NCBI RefSeq assembly: GCF_024721115.1
Contig: NZ_JAMDHK010000005.1
Location: forward strand, 62,001-126,000
DNA: 64,000 nucleotides
Direction: 5' to 3'
DNA from: Salipiger pentaromativorans
GTDB lineage: Bacteria; Pseudomonadota; Alphaproteobacteria; Rhodobacterales; Rhodobacteraceae
Part shown: positions 52,923 to 63,322 of the stretch, in pieces
Position numbering within the stretch: position 1 is the stretch's first letter
Layout: each line of letters opens with the position of its first letter
Position numbers and translations under genes: made by a program
The notes under the pieces: model-generated
The model's input: the letters and a program-made list of their open reading frames with translations, nothing else
Database searches by the model: none
What the model was told of the DNA's origin: nothing

Positions 52923-53894
52923 ATGGCTGTGATCGGGAACAATCAGACCTCGCCTGATGATAGCCTCACAAACGTCGTTAAGGGGAAACCCGGTACATCT
53001 GCGGTCCGGCTGAACCAGTTGCGATATTTTGTTGCCGCCGTCGACTATGGGAGTTTTCGCAAGGCTGCTGCCGCGCTTTCTGTGCAGGAATCCTCCATCA
53101 GCCGACGAATCCGTGATCTCGAAGATGAACTCGGGGCGTCGCTTTTCATGCGTCATGCTGGCGGGGTGCGGTTGACCGTTGCCGGGCGGGAATTCCTGCG
53201 CAACGCTCGCCATGCTCTCCGCCAGATCGACATTGGGGTGACCAAGGTGGCGGCGGTTGGCCGGGCAGAGCAAGGGCTGATCAAGGTCGGGATATTTTCG
53301 TCCCTTGCGTCAGGATTTCTGTTCGATCTGTTGCGTGCCTTCGGCACGCGCCACCCGAACGTGCAGGTCGACCTTATTGACGGCAATCCGCCCGAGCACA
53401 TCGCGGCTGTCCGGAAACTTTGTCTGGACGTCGCATTCATCACGGGAACCGCGGCATGGGATGGCTGTGAGGCGGAGCATTTATGGTGCGAGAAGGTTTT
53501 CGTGGTGCTGCCCGATAACCACCCTTTGACGGGCAAGCCGGAACTTGGATGGGGCGATTTGGTCTCCGAGCGGTTCATTGTGAGTGACGTTGCGCCGGGT
53601 CAGGAGATCCACGACTATTTGGTTGCTCACCTTGCGGGTCTCGGCCGCCACCTCGATATTCAGTCTCAGCAGGTCGGCCGCGACAATATCCTATCGCTGG
53701 TCGCTCTCGGTCGCGGCCTCACTCTGACGAGCGAAGCAACAACCGTGGCCCAGTTTCCAGGGATCACCTACCGGGAACTTGCGGATGAGGTGCTGCCGTT
53801 CAGCATGGTCTGGTCCGCGCAAAACGACAATCCGGCGTCTCGGCGGTTGTTGAGCCTGGCACGATCGCTGACAGGGCTGGCCCGGCGAAAATAG
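52923..53894 (+). CDS. LysR family transcriptional regulator
   Basis: 323 residues. The HTH is LRYFVAAVDYGSFRKAAAAL, then SVQESSISRRIRDLEDELG, preceded by an unusual 30-residue N-terminal extension. The substrate-binding-like domain includes GLIKVGIFSSLASGFLFDLL and ends SMVWSAQNDNPASRRLLSLA. No metabolic target gene is adjacent. About 220 bp without a recognisable gene separate it from the brxR control region. Confidence 0.87.
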   Translation: MAVIGNNQTSPDDSLTNVVKGKPGTSAVRLNQLRYFVAAVDYGSFRKAAAALSVQESSISRRIRDLEDELGASLFMRHAGGVRLTVAGREFLRNARHALRQIDIGVTKVAAVGRAEQGLIKVGIFSSLASGFLFDLLRAFGTRHPNVQVDLIDGNPPEHIAAVRKLCLDVAFITGTAAWDGCEAEHLWCEKVFVVLPDNHPLTGKPELGWGDLVSERFIVSDVAPGQEIHDYLVAHLAGLGRHLDIQSQQVGRDNILSLVALGRGLTLTSEATTVAQFPGITYRELADEVLPFSMVWSAQNDNPASRRLLSLARSLTGLARRK

Positions 53895-54068
53895 GGTTTG
53901 ACGGCACTGTACGATCACGCCGTAGCATTGGCTGCAATCGACATCGACCGTGTCGGCATCGAAGATGTCGTGGCCCTGCCCACCTCCAGGCTGACCGACT
54001 TCGATAGCGCTTTTGCCCCGCCGTGTTTGTGCACGGTGACACGGTGCGCATCCGGCCTTCCTCGGGCT

Positions 54069-54131
54069 TGACAGTTTGAGGTTTGTTAGAATAGAAAGTA
54101 TACGGACATCGCAAGGTGTCCCATATACTTT
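54069..54131 (+). promoter_or_regulatory. BREX promoter and probable BrxR operator
   Basis: AAAGTATACGGACA (54095-54108) and TGTCCCATATACTTT (54117-54131) form a near-perfect inverted repeat with one extra base. TTGACA at 54069-54074 and a TAGAAA 17 bp later could be the promoter, placing the repeat on the transcription start. BrxR proteins are known to bind inverted repeats at the head of BREX operons. Confidence 0.65.
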
Positions 54132-54160
54132 TTATCCTTTCAAGTGCGGCGGGACGAGCA

Positions 54161-55063
54161 ATGCTGAAATGGGGTGTCGAGAGGCGGTTGGAGTTCATCG
54201 AATTCCGCCTGTTCTGGGAGGGGGGTGTCAATCGCTCTGACCTGATCGATACGTTTGGCGTCTCCGTTCCGCAGGCGTCAAAGGACTTGACCCATTATCA
54301 GGAGCGTGCGCCGCAGAATGCGGTCTATGACAAAAGCGCTCGCCGCTACGTAGCCGGCCCGGAATTTCAGCCGGTGTTTCTAGACCCTGACCCGGACGCC
54401 TATCTCATGCGGCTCCGATCGATGGCGGAAGGTTTCGCCGACGCGGGGGCGAACTGGCTCGCTGCCCCGCCTGACATGGATATCGCTCTGACTTTGCGCC
54501 GTAAGGTCGATACTGAAGTTCTGCGTTCAGTTCTGGCGGCAGTGCGGGAGGAAAGATCGCTGGATCTTCACTACCAATCCATGAACCGCGATCGGCCCGA
54601 TCCGGCATGGCGGCGGATTACCCCGCATGCCTTCGGCTTTGATGGCCTGCGCTGGCATGTGCGGGCCTGGTGCCATGAGACGGAGCGCTTCAAGGATTTC
54701 CTGCTCTCGCGTGTCCTTGGATTCGGCGAGTTCGGCGAGCCAGGTGCTGCTGCGGCACAGGACCGGCTGTGGCAGGAAACCTTCGATATCACCCTTGTGC
54801 CGCATCCTGATCTGTCGGTCGGTCAGCAGGCGGTGGTCGCAAAGGATTACAACATGGCGGACGGGCGCGCTGTGCTGACAGTTCGCTACGCCATGCTGTT
54901 CTATGTGCTCAAGCGGCTAGGACTCCTTGATGGGGCTAGGCTGCGTGATCCCCGGACCCAGCATATCGTTGCCGCTGACGAAGACGAGGTTGCCGCCGCC
55001 CTTGAGCGTGCGCAGCATGAGTTCGATGAGGCTGACACAGCAAACGGGGCGGTACCTAAATGA
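54161..55063 (+). CDS. brxR: BrxR, WYL-domain regulator of BREX
   Basis: 300 residues from the ATG at 54161; an upstream GTG would add 15 unlikely residues and lies inside the operator. A winged HTH (VNRSDLIDTFGVSVPQASKD) precedes a WYL domain (LHYQSMNRDRPDPAWRRITP, HAFGFDGLRWHVRAWCHE) and a WYL C-terminal extension. Known BrxR proteins repress BREX operons and may sense a nucleotide ligand. Overlaps brxA (ATGA). Confidence 0.87.
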   Translation: MLKWGVERRLEFIEFRLFWEGGVNRSDLIDTFGVSVPQASKDLTHYQERAPQNAVYDKSARRYVAGPEFQPVFLDPDPDAYLMRLRSMAEGFADAGANWLAAPPDMDIALTLRRKVDTEVLRSVLAAVREERSLDLHYQSMNRDRPDPAWRRITPHAFGFDGLRWHVRAWCHETERFKDFLLSRVLGFGEFGEPGAAAAQDRLWQETFDITLVPHPDLSVGQQAVVAKDYNMADGRAVLTVRYAMLFYVLKRLGLLDGARLRDPRTQHIVAADEDEVAAALERAQHEFDEADTANGAVPK

Positions 55064-55662
55064 TGGTGGCCGCAGCGAAATATCGGATGTCCTTTGGCGT
55101 GGGCGGGCTGATGCTCAATGAGAGCATCGTGATTGCTCAAGCTTATCAACCCGGTGAGAACTGGGCATCTGCTCGTGAGCGTTTGCTGGCCCAGGGCGCG
55201 TCATCCTTACCCAAACTGGCCTCGCAAACCCGCGCGCTTCGTGAAGTGTACGACCGGATAGGCCATCTCTCCGATGCCGAACGTCATTACCTGTCGGTAG
55301 AGGCTGACCGCGCCGAGCAGCAGGCGATGATGTGGCTGGCGGTCTGCCGGACCTATCGTTTTGTCCACGAATTCGCAGTCGAGGTGATCAGCGAACGCTA
55401 CCAATCATGGCGGCTCGACCTGGGCCATGAGGTTTTTGACCGCTTTCTCGCGGAGAAGGCTGAAAGCGATCCCGGCCTCGCCGCTCTTTCAGCTTCAACC
55501 TGCGCGAAATTGCGTCAGGTCTTGTTTCGGATACTACGTGAAGTTGGTTTGATAAGCGTCGAGGGTAGAATTCAGCCGATTTGGTTATCGGGGCGCATGA
55601 AGCGGCTGATTGAGGAGAGTAATCCGGCGGACTTGCAGGTCTTTCCCGGAAATGGGGGGTAA
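55060..55662 (+). CDS. brxA: BrxA (DUF1819)
   Basis: 200 residues. YRMSFGVGGLMLNESIVIAQ opens the DUF1819 domain, a NusB-like helical fold; YRFVHEFAVEVISERYQSWR and KLRQVLFRILREVGLIS follow. DNA-binding component of BREX. Coupled by overlaps to brxR and to brxB. Confidence 0.9.
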   Translation: MMVAAAKYRMSFGVGGLMLNESIVIAQAYQPGENWASARERLLAQGASSLPKLASQTRALREVYDRIGHLSDAERHYLSVEADRAEQQAMMWLAVCRTYRFVHEFAVEVISERYQSWRLDLGHEVFDRFLAEKAESDPGLAALSASTCAKLRQVLFRILREVGLISVEGRIQPIWLSGRMKRLIEESNPADLQVFPGNGG

Positions 55663-56267
55663 TGGTGGGCACGAAAACTGATCGGCGCGCCCGCGCCGAG
55701 CACCTATTCAGGGTAGTTTCCAGCGATCGGTTCTTGCAAAAGCAAGGGCTGGGAAACGAGGTTCCCTTTTTTATCTGCGCTTTTGATGCCGAAGACGGAC
55801 TGAGCCTGGGCGAGGATCGCGAGGATCTGATCGCCCGGCTGAGCCACGCCGGTGTGCGCGTACTTGATATCGATCTCTATGACCTTTCGATCAGGATCCT
55901 CGAAGACCGGGGTATCTTCGAGCAGATCCTTGAGGTTGAAGCCGAAACGGAAAAGGCGGAGCTCAAGGAACTGTTGCAGGGGGTTCTGGACCCGCAGGCG
56001 CACCTTATTCCAGAGATTGCGCGGCGCATCGAAGAAGTCCCGCACGACGTGATCTTCCTGTCAGGCGTAGGCGAGGTTTACCCCTACCTGCGGTCGCACA
56101 ACGTACTCAACAACCTGCAAAGCACCGCGAAAGATCGCCCGACGGTCATGTTCTTTCCGGGAAAATACACGCACGCGCTGGCGACAGGAGCATCGCTGGA
56201 ATTGTTCGGCGTACTCCATGACGACAAATACTACCGTGCGTTCAATATCATGAATTACGAGGTCTGA
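55662..56267 (+). CDS. brxB: BrxB (DUF1788)
   Basis: 201 residues. FICAFDAEDGLSLGEDREDL, IIFLSGVGEVYPYLRSHNVL-like segment and MFFPGKYTHALATGASLELF identify DUF1788. Structural BREX subunit of unknown activity. One base overlap with brxA, 3 bp before brxC. Confidence 0.9.
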   Translation: MVGTKTDRRARAEHLFRVVSSDRFLQKQGLGNEVPFFICAFDAEDGLSLGEDREDLIARLSHAGVRVLDIDLYDLSIRILEDRGIFEQILEVEAETEKAELKELLQGVLDPQAHLIPEIARRIEEVPHDVIFLSGVGEVYPYLRSHNVLNNLQSTAKDRPTVMFFPGKYTHALATGASLELFGVLHDDKYYRAFNIMNYEV

Positions 56268-56270
56268 CCG

Positions 56271-59200
56271 ATGGCTGTTTTTCTGCGTGATATCTTTGCC
56301 AAGCCGGTCGACCGTTCGATCGATGGGGTGATCAAGGCTGACGACAAGGCCAGCCTCCTGACCGAGCTCGATGAATATGTCATCACCAACGAGATCGGCG
56401 CCCGACTGGAGCAATTCCTCGACGCCTACAACAATTACGATACCGCGAACGGCGTGTGGATTTCGGGCTTCTTCGGATCAGGTAAGTCTCACCTGCTGAA
56501 GATGCTCGCTCTTCTGCTGGAGAACGACGAGGTCGAGGGGGAGCACGCCATCGAGATATTTGAGCGCAAGCTCGCGGGCAACCCGATGCTGGCGGGGGCC
56601 TTGCGCAAGGCAGTGTCGATCCCGTCCCGGTCGGTCTTGTTCAATATAGACCAGAAGGCGGATGTGATCTCGAAGACGGATGTCGATGCACTTCTGGCCG
56701 TCTTCCAGAAGGTCTTTGACGAGATGTGCGGCTATTATGGCAAGCTCCCGCATATCGCGCAGTTCGAGCGTGATCTCGACAGCCGCGGCAAGCTCGATGC
56801 CTTCAAAGCGGCCTTTGCGCAGTTTTCCGGAAAGCCTTGGGAGCGCGGGCGCGAACAGGCTCTGATGGAAGGCAAGCACATTGCCGCCGCCTTTGCCGAG
56901 GTCACGGGCGATGAGGTCAAGGATATTCTTGGTCAGTATCGCAAGGATACGAAGGTCTCGATCGAAGATTTTGCCAATATGGTGAAGTCATGGATCGATG
57001 CGCAGGGACCGAAGTTCCGGCTGAATTTCTTCGTCGATGAGGTGGGGCAGTATATCGCTGACAACGTCAAGCTCATGACGAACCTGCAAACCATTGCCGA
57101 AAGCCTGAACACTAAGTGCAAGGGGCAGGCCTGGATTGTTGTCACTGCCCAGCAGGACATGGGTTCGGTTATCGGGGATCTAACGGCACAGCAAGAAAAT
57201 GACTTTTCGAAAATTCAGGCACGCTTCGCCAACCGGATGCCTCTGAATTCCCAGGATGTGGCCGAAGTCATCCAGCGCCGCCTTCTGGCTAAGACCGAGG
57301 CTGGTCAGATCACCCTTGGCAATCTTTACGATGCTGAGGAGAACAACCTGCGCACCCTGTTCGATTTTGGAGATAATTCCTTCAAGTTCAGGAACTTCTC
57401 CGGAAAAGACCAGTTCGTCGCGAGCTACCCGTTCCCGAACTACCAGTATGACCTGTTCCAGCGCGCGATCATGGGCCTCTCGCAGCATAACGCGTTTGAG
57501 GGCAAGCACAGCTCGGTCGGCGAACGCTCTATGCTGGGGGTGTTTCAGGAGGTGGCCAAAAAGCTGGCCGACACGCCGGTTGGGGGGCTGGCGACCTTTG
57601 ACCTAATGTTTGAGGGGATTCGCACCGCCCTGAAATCATCGGTTCAGCAGTCAATTCAACTGGCTGAAAAGAACCTTGGCGATGATTTTGCCGTGCGGGT
57701 GCTGAAGGTGTTGTTCCTTGTCAAATACGTCAAGGAATTCAAACCGACTGCCCGCAACATATCGATCCTCCTGTTGTCCCGGTTCGAGGCGGACCAGACC
57801 GAGCAGCGGCGCAATATCGAGGAGGCTCTGTCGCTTCTGGAGCGTCAGACGCTGATCCAGCGCAACGGCGAGGTCTATGAATTCCTCACCAATGAAGAAA
57901 AGGACGTCGAGGCCGAGATCAAGGCGATTGCCGTCGATCCCGCCGAGATAGAACGGCAGCTCGATGAACTGGCGTTTGGAGCGATCCTCCGTCACAGCAA
58001 GATCAAGCATGCTGGCACGGGTGTGGACTATGCTTTTACCCGCAAGCTCGACGGGCACAGCCTGAACCGGGAGCATGAGCTGTCGGTGAACATCATCTCA
58101 CCCTTCAGCGACGATTCCGACGCGCCGGATGTGGTTCGCTCGAACAGCATGGCAAGCGATGAGATGGTTGTCCTGCTGGGACGTGATGTGCGCTTCACGC
58201 GCGATCTCGTCCTCTGGCTCCAGACCGTGAAATTTGCGCGTCAGGTCACCAGCGGGGATGCCCAACCCGGTCGTGATCGTATCATTGCGGAAAAGCGTGA
58301 CCAGAATACACGGCGTGAAAAGGAACTGGTGCAGCGGCTGCGCGGCCTGATCGCGGATGCTCGCCTTTTCGTGCGCGGTGCCGAGCTGGAGATCGGCGGC
58401 GAAGATCCGCAGGATCGGCTGGTCAAAGGTTTCCAGGTCCTGGTCGACAAGGTCTATACCAGCCTGCCTGTCCTGCGCGGTGCCACTTACACCGAAGCAG
58501 ATCTTGGGCGAGCCGGACGCGTCGATGGCGGGCTTTTCGGAGGCGAAGGCAGCGGTCTGACTGAAGCCGAGCAGGACGTGCTGAATCATGCTCAGGCTCA
58601 GATGCGCCTTGGGACGCGGGTCTCGGTCAAGGCTTTGGTCGAGAAGTTCGGAGCAAAACCTTATGGCTGGCCCGCCATCGCGGTTCTCTGCCTGACCGCG
58701 AGCCTTGTCGCGCGCGGCAAGCTTGAGGCTCGGGCCGACAGTGCTTTGCTGGAAGGGGATGCGCTGGTGCAGGGGCTGCGCAACAGCCATGCCCTTGGCA
58801 ACATTCTGCTTTCCCCGCAGATCGAGTTCACTGCTGCCCAGATCCGCAAATCGCGCGAACTGTTTCAGGCACTGTTCGATCTGCCCGCCTCTGGAAATGA
58901 CGCGCGCAGCCTTGGGTCGGAGTGGCAGGCCCAGTTGCGCAAGCTGACTAGCGAACTGGAGGGTCTTGGCCGGCAGTCGACCGGCTACCCCTTTATTGCA
59001 GCTCTCGATCCTCTGCGGACTCTGCTCGACAGCATGCGTGATCAGTCGGCGACTTGGTTCATTACCGGCCCGGTTGGGCAGGAAGATCAGCTGCTGGATG
59101 CCAAGGAGGATATCCTCGACAAGATCCGTAGCTTCATGTCCGGACCGCAGAAGGGCATCTATGACGAGGTGCGCGCTTTCCTGACGGCGCAGGATCAGAA

Positions 59201-59810
59201 CGTCACCTTTGCCGAGGATTCTGCCGCCGATGCGCTGCGTCAGGCGCTAGCCGATCCGCAGTGCTTCAAGGGCACCGCGATTCAGGAACTGAAGGCGGAT
59301 TTCTACGCGCTGAAGGAGCGCATCGAACAAACGGTTCTGGCAGAGCGCAACGCCGTCATCGCCGCGATTGAAGAAGTGGCCGAGAAAACCACCCAGACCT
59401 CGGAATTCCGTGCGCTACCGCCAGAGCAGCAGACCCGTATCCGCGATGAGCTTGCCGCGCAGAAAGCCAGCGTGGCTTCGCAAACCCTAATCCCGGCCTT
59501 GCGCCATCGGGCGACAGAGGTGCGTTCCAACCTTCTGGCCGACACGCTGACGAGGATCGCCGAACTGACGCCTGCACCTGCGCCGACGCCCGCGCCGCAG
59601 CCCCAACCTGCAGGTGGCGTGGCCGAAGCCCCGGCCAAGCCATATGTGCCGCCGGCACCGGTAAAGCCCCAGTATGTCAACGCCCAGTCGATCACTGTCT
59701 CTATCGGGAAAGCCTATCTCGAAGATGAAGACGATGTGACCCGCTACCTTGATGAGATGAAAAAGACCCTGCTGGCCGAGATCGGCGCGGGCAAGAAAGT
59801 GATTGTCTGA
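56271..59810 (+). CDS. brxC: BrxC, large BREX ATPase
   Basis: 1179 residues, the usual size. An AAA+-like NTPase: Walker A GFFGSGKSHLLKMLALL near 67-83 and Walker B-like LNFFVDEVGQYIADNVK near 255. The C-terminus has helical stretches and a Pro-rich linker (APTPAPQPQPAGGVAE). BrxC is essential for defence and methylation in type 1 BREX, thought to build a filament or ring on DNA. The stop shares bases with the pglX start. Confidence 0.92.
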   Translation: MAVFLRDIFAKPVDRSIDGVIKADDKASLLTELDEYVITNEIGARLEQFLDAYNNYDTANGVWISGFFGSGKSHLLKMLALLLENDEVEGEHAIEIFERKLAGNPMLAGALRKAVSIPSRSVLFNIDQKADVISKTDVDALLAVFQKVFDEMCGYYGKLPHIAQFERDLDSRGKLDAFKAAFAQFSGKPWERGREQALMEGKHIAAAFAEVTGDEVKDILGQYRKDTKVSIEDFANMVKSWIDAQGPKFRLNFFVDEVGQYIADNVKLMTNLQTIAESLNTKCKGQAWIVVTAQQDMGSVIGDLTAQQENDFSKIQARFANRMPLNSQDVAEVIQRRLLAKTEAGQITLGNLYDAEENNLRTLFDFGDNSFKFRNFSGKDQFVASYPFPNYQYDLFQRAIMGLSQHNAFEGKHSSVGERSMLGVFQEVAKKLADTPVGGLATFDLMFEGIRTALKSSVQQSIQLAEKNLGDDFAVRVLKVLFLVKYVKEFKPTARNISILLLSRFEADQTEQRRNIEEALSLLERQTLIQRNGEVYEFLTNEEKDVEAEIKAIAVDPAEIERQLDELAFGAILRHSKIKHAGTGVDYAFTRKLDGHSLNREHELSVNIISPFSDDSDAPDVVRSNSMASDEMVVLLGRDVRFTRDLVLWLQTVKFARQVTSGDAQPGRDRIIAEKRDQNTRREKELVQRLRGLIADARLFVRGAELEIGGEDPQDRLVKGFQVLVDKVYTSLPVLRGATYTEADLGRAGRVDGGLFGGEGSGLTEAEQDVLNHAQAQMRLGTRVSVKALVEKFGAKPYGWPAIAVLCLTASLVARGKLEARADSALLEGDALVQGLRNSHALGNILLSPQIEFTAAQIRKSRELFQALFDLPASGNDARSLGSEWQAQLRKLTSELEGLGRQSTGYPFIAALDPLRTLLDSMRDQSATWFITGPVGQEDQLLDAKEDILDKIRSFMSGPQKGIYDEVRAFLTAQDQNVTFAEDSAADALRQALADPQCFKGTAIQELKADFYALKERIEQTVLAERNAVIAAIEEVAEKTTQTSEFRALPPEQQTRIRDELAAQKASVASQTLIPALRHRATEVRSNLLADTLTRIAELTPAPAPTPAPQPQPAGGVAEAPAKPYVPPAPVKPQYVNAQSITVSIGKAYLEDEDDVTRYLDEMKKTLLAEIGAGKKVIV

Positions 59811-62800
59811 TGGATACCAACGCCCTGAAGAAATTTGCGCAAAGCGCGCGCAACCTGCTGATCGATCAGGTCACCGCCCGGCTGAACATGGTGCTGGCCG
59901 AGGGCGCAGCAGCCCGCCGCGAACACCCCAAGGCAATTGCGAAACTGGAGGTCGCTGCCAACAACAACCGCGCCCATGTGATCGAGCAAGCAGCCTATAC
60001 GTGGTTCAACCGCTTCACCGCACTGCGCTTCATGGATGTCACGGGCCTGTCCAACCCGCGCGTCGTATCGCCTGCCGATGGGGCAACCAGGCCCGAGATT
60101 CTGGCAGAGGCGATGGCGGGCAATCTGCCGGATCGCGCCCGGCCCGAGATTGCCGAATATCTGAACGGCACCCGCCCCGCCCATGATGGGCAGGCGGAGG
60201 CTTATCGGCTGCTGCTGATCCATGCCTGCAACGAATGGCATGGCGCCATGCCCTATATGTTCGAGCGCGCCGATACGCTGGACCGCGCCGAGGATTATAC
60301 CGAGCTGCTGATACCCGACGATCTTCTGTCGCCGGACAGCATCCTTGCCCGCCTGCGCGAGGTGATGACGGAAGAGGCCTGCCAGGATGTTGAGATCATC
60401 GGCTGGCTGTACCAGTTCTATATCAGCGAGAAGAAGGATCAGGTCTTTGCAGGCCTGAAGAAGAACCAGAAGATCACTGCGGAGAATATCCCCGCCGCAA
60501 CACAGCTGTTCACTCCGCACTGGATCGTTCGCTACCTGGTGGAAAACTCGCTGGGGCGGCTGTGGCTGCTGAACCGTCCGCAATCGAAGCTGGCGGCGAA
60601 GATGGACTATTACATCGCGCCGGAAGAGCCGGAGACGGATTTTCTGCGGATCACCCGGCCCGAGGATATCCGCATCTGCGATCCGGCCTGTGGCTCGGGT
60701 CATATGCTGACCTATGCGTTTGACCTGCTTTATGAGATCTATGCCGAGGAAGGCCACGACGCAGCCGAGATTCCCGGCCTGATCCTGAAGCACAACCTGA
60801 CCGGCATCGAGATTGACGACCGCGCCGGCGCGCTGGCGGCTTTCGCGCTGTCGATGAAGGCGGCGGCACGGTTGGGGCGGCGGCGGTTCCTGCGGATGCA
60901 GACGAAGCCTGATATTGTCGTGCTGCAAGACGTGCGTTTCACCTCCGCCGAAATGCAGGACGTGGCTGCCGTGGTGGGCAAGGATTTGTTCACCGATGAG
61001 CTGCGCGAGACTCTAGGGCAGTTCGAGCAGGCCAAGAACTTCGGCTCGCTGATCGTACCGAAGCTGCGCGATCCGGCCGAGACTTTGCGGGTGGTCGAGG
61101 CGCGGGATTTTGGTTCCGACCTGCTGCTGAAAGAGTTGCAGGCGCGTGTCGTCGCCGTGCTGCGCATGGCCGAGGCGCTGTCGTCAAAATATCATGTGAT
61201 CGTGGCTAACCCACCTTACATGGGTGGAAAGGGCATGAACTCCAAAATCCAAGATTTCACGAAGCAGAACTATCCAGACGGAAAATCTGATCTGTTTGCT
61301 GCGTTCATTGAACGAGGGCTCAGCCTTGGGATAGCGCGTAGCTTCAGCGCGATGGTCACGATGGAAAGTTGGATGTTCCTGGGATCATTTGAGAAGCTTA
61401 GGATACGCCTTCTCGAAGAGACAACAATTCAGTCGATGGTCCACATGCCGTACCTAGGCAAGGGTGGAACAAGCATGGGAATTAACTTCGGAACCTGTGC
61501 CTTCGTCTGCGAAAAGTCACCAAAGGCTGAGTTCAACGGTAGATTCTGCTGCGTTCGATATTACGAAACCGATGGTAACGGAGTTCCGCTCGAATTTCCG
61601 CCGAACAACGAACGTCTCTCGATGGTGTCATCTAAGGATTTTGAAAAAATCCCAGGAAGCCCAATTGCCTACTGGGTGAGTGAGGCGCTTCGGGAGACGT
61701 TCCCACGATCAACTTTGCTTGGCGATTTCTGCGACTTTCGAATTGGGATGGCCACTGGAAAGAACGAATGGCACGTGCGCCAGTGGCAGGAGGTATCCTG
61801 CAAGCGAGCTGAGTTTGGAGCCGCGTCTCGAGAGGTGGCTAAAGCATCTGGTAGAAAGTGGTTTCCCTACGCAAAGGGCGGGGAGTATCGGAAATGGGCG
61901 GGGAACGAAGAAAGCCTTGTAAATTGGGAGAATGACGGCGCTTTGCTTCAGAACACGAAGCACCCGACCAGCGATAGAATCTGGGCGCACAATTTCAACC
62001 TTTCGAGTATTTTTCAGCCCGCGATCTGCTGGACAGTTGTCACAACCGGCCGCAACGGATTTAGGCTTCACTCTGATGGTTTTATATTCGATGCCGCAGC
62101 CGGTCTCTGCCAGCCAAAGACCGACGTCGAAATCGAGTATCTGCTCGGGCTGTTGAACTCAAAGATCACAGAAGCAGCTTTGCCTTTGATCAATCCAACG
62201 ATCAACCTTCACCCGGGTTATCTATCTTCACTTCCCGGCCTCGCGGTAAAACAGAACGATCAAGTTCGATCCCTTCGAGATCTCGCAAAATCCGACTGGG
62301 ACGCCTACGAAACCTCCTGGGATTTCACCACGCTTCCGCTGCTATCGCCCGATCACCGGGAAGAGACGCTGGAGGCCAGCTATGCCAACCTCCGCGCCCA
62401 CTGGCAGGGCATGACCGATGTAATGCAGCGGCTGGAGGAAGAAAACAACCGCATCTTCATCGATGCTTATGGCCTTCAGGACGAACTCACCCCCGAAGTG
62501 CCGATCGAGGAAATCACGCTCACCTGCAACCCTGCCTATCGCTATGGCGTGAAGGGTTCGGAAGAGGACCGTGAGGCACGGCTGCGCGAGGATACGGTGG
62601 CCGAATTCCTCCACTATGCCGTGGGCTGCATGTTCGGACGCTACAGCCTCGACGCGCCCGGCCTGATCCTCGCCAATCAGGGCGAAGGGATTGAGGACTA
62701 TCTGGCGCGCGTGCCGGAACCCAGCTTCGCACCCGACCGCGATAACGTCATCCCGGTGCTGGATGCTGACTGGTTCGCCGATGACATCGTCACCCGCGCC

Positions 62801-63322
62801 CGCGATTTCCTGCGCGTCACCTTCGGCGAGGCGAAGTTCCGTGAAAACCTCGCCTTCATCGAAGCCGCCCTCGGCAAGGATCTGCGCCGCTGGTTCACAA
62901 AGGATTTCTTCGATTATCACGTGCGTCGCTATAAAAAGCGCCCGATCTACTGGATGTTCTCCAGCCCCAAGGGCAGTTTCAATGCGCTGATCTATATGCA
63001 CCGCTACCGGCCCGACACGGTCTCGGTCGTGCTGAACCAATATGTGCGTGAATTCATCCATAAGCTGGAGGTGGAGCGCACACGGCTGGAAAAGCTGGCC
63101 GTCGATCCTGCCGCTACGCCTGCCCAGCAGACAAAGGCGCAGAAGGAAACGGCCACGGTCATCAAGCAGATCGCCGAGCTGACCGAGTGGGAACGCGAAG
63201 TCGTCTATCCGATGGCGCAGCAGAAGATTGCCATCGATCTCGATGACGGGGTGAAGCGCAACTATCCGCTGTTCGCCGGTGCGCTGAAGCCGATCAAGGG
63301 GCTGGAGGCTGCGGATGACTGA
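59810..63322 (+). CDS. pglX: PglX, BREX adenine methyltransferase
   Basis: 1170 residues. Host-marking N6-adenine methyltransferase of BREX. SAM-binding motif I is ICDPACGSGHMLTYAFDLL near 287 and motif IV is VANPPYMGG near 466. The target-recognition region follows. Codons from about 61195 to 62330 (residues 462-840) have clearly lower GC than both flanks, so this part has probably been exchanged. The C-terminal quarter (KKRPIYWMFSSPKGSFNALI) is conserved. No frameshift or phase-variable repeat seen. Overlaps pglZ by 8 bp. Confidence 0.92.
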   Translation: MDTNALKKFAQSARNLLIDQVTARLNMVLAEGAAARREHPKAIAKLEVAANNNRAHVIEQAAYTWFNRFTALRFMDVTGLSNPRVVSPADGATRPEILAEAMAGNLPDRARPEIAEYLNGTRPAHDGQAEAYRLLLIHACNEWHGAMPYMFERADTLDRAEDYTELLIPDDLLSPDSILARLREVMTEEACQDVEIIGWLYQFYISEKKDQVFAGLKKNQKITAENIPAATQLFTPHWIVRYLVENSLGRLWLLNRPQSKLAAKMDYYIAPEEPETDFLRITRPEDIRICDPACGSGHMLTYAFDLLYEIYAEEGHDAAEIPGLILKHNLTGIEIDDRAGALAAFALSMKAAARLGRRRFLRMQTKPDIVVLQDVRFTSAEMQDVAAVVGKDLFTDELRETLGQFEQAKNFGSLIVPKLRDPAETLRVVEARDFGSDLLLKELQARVVAVLRMAEALSSKYHVIVANPPYMGGKGMNSKIQDFTKQNYPDGKSDLFAAFIERGLSLGIARSFSAMVTMESWMFLGSFEKLRIRLLEETTIQSMVHMPYLGKGGTSMGINFGTCAFVCEKSPKAEFNGRFCCVRYYETDGNGVPLEFPPNNERLSMVSSKDFEKIPGSPIAYWVSEALRETFPRSTLLGDFCDFRIGMATGKNEWHVRQWQEVSCKRAEFGAASREVAKASGRKWFPYAKGGEYRKWAGNEESLVNWENDGALLQNTKHPTSDRIWAHNFNLSSIFQPAICWTVVTTGRNGFRLHSDGFIFDAAAGLCQPKTDVEIEYLLGLLNSKITEAALPLINPTINLHPGYLSSLPGLAVKQNDQVRSLRDLAKSDWDAYETSWDFTTLPLLSPDHREETLEASYANLRAHWQGMTDVMQRLEEENNRIFIDAYGLQDELTPEVPIEEITLTCNPAYRYGVKGSEEDREARLREDTVAEFLHYAVGCMFGRYSLDAPGLILANQGEGIEDYLARVPEPSFAPDRDNVIPVLDADWFADDIVTRARDFLRVTFGEAKFRENLAFIEAALGKDLRRWFTKDFFDYHVRRYKKRPIYWMFSSPKGSFNALIYMHRYRPDTVSVVLNQYVREFIHKLEVERTRLEKLAVDPAATPAQQTKAQKETATVIKQIAELTEWEREVVYPMAQQKIAIDLDDGVKRNYPLFAGALKPIKGLEAADD

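Noticed and set aside
53895-54060. Possible gene remnant between LysR and brxR
   Set aside because: Frames are open for about 50 codons but show no motif that I can recognise and no start site.
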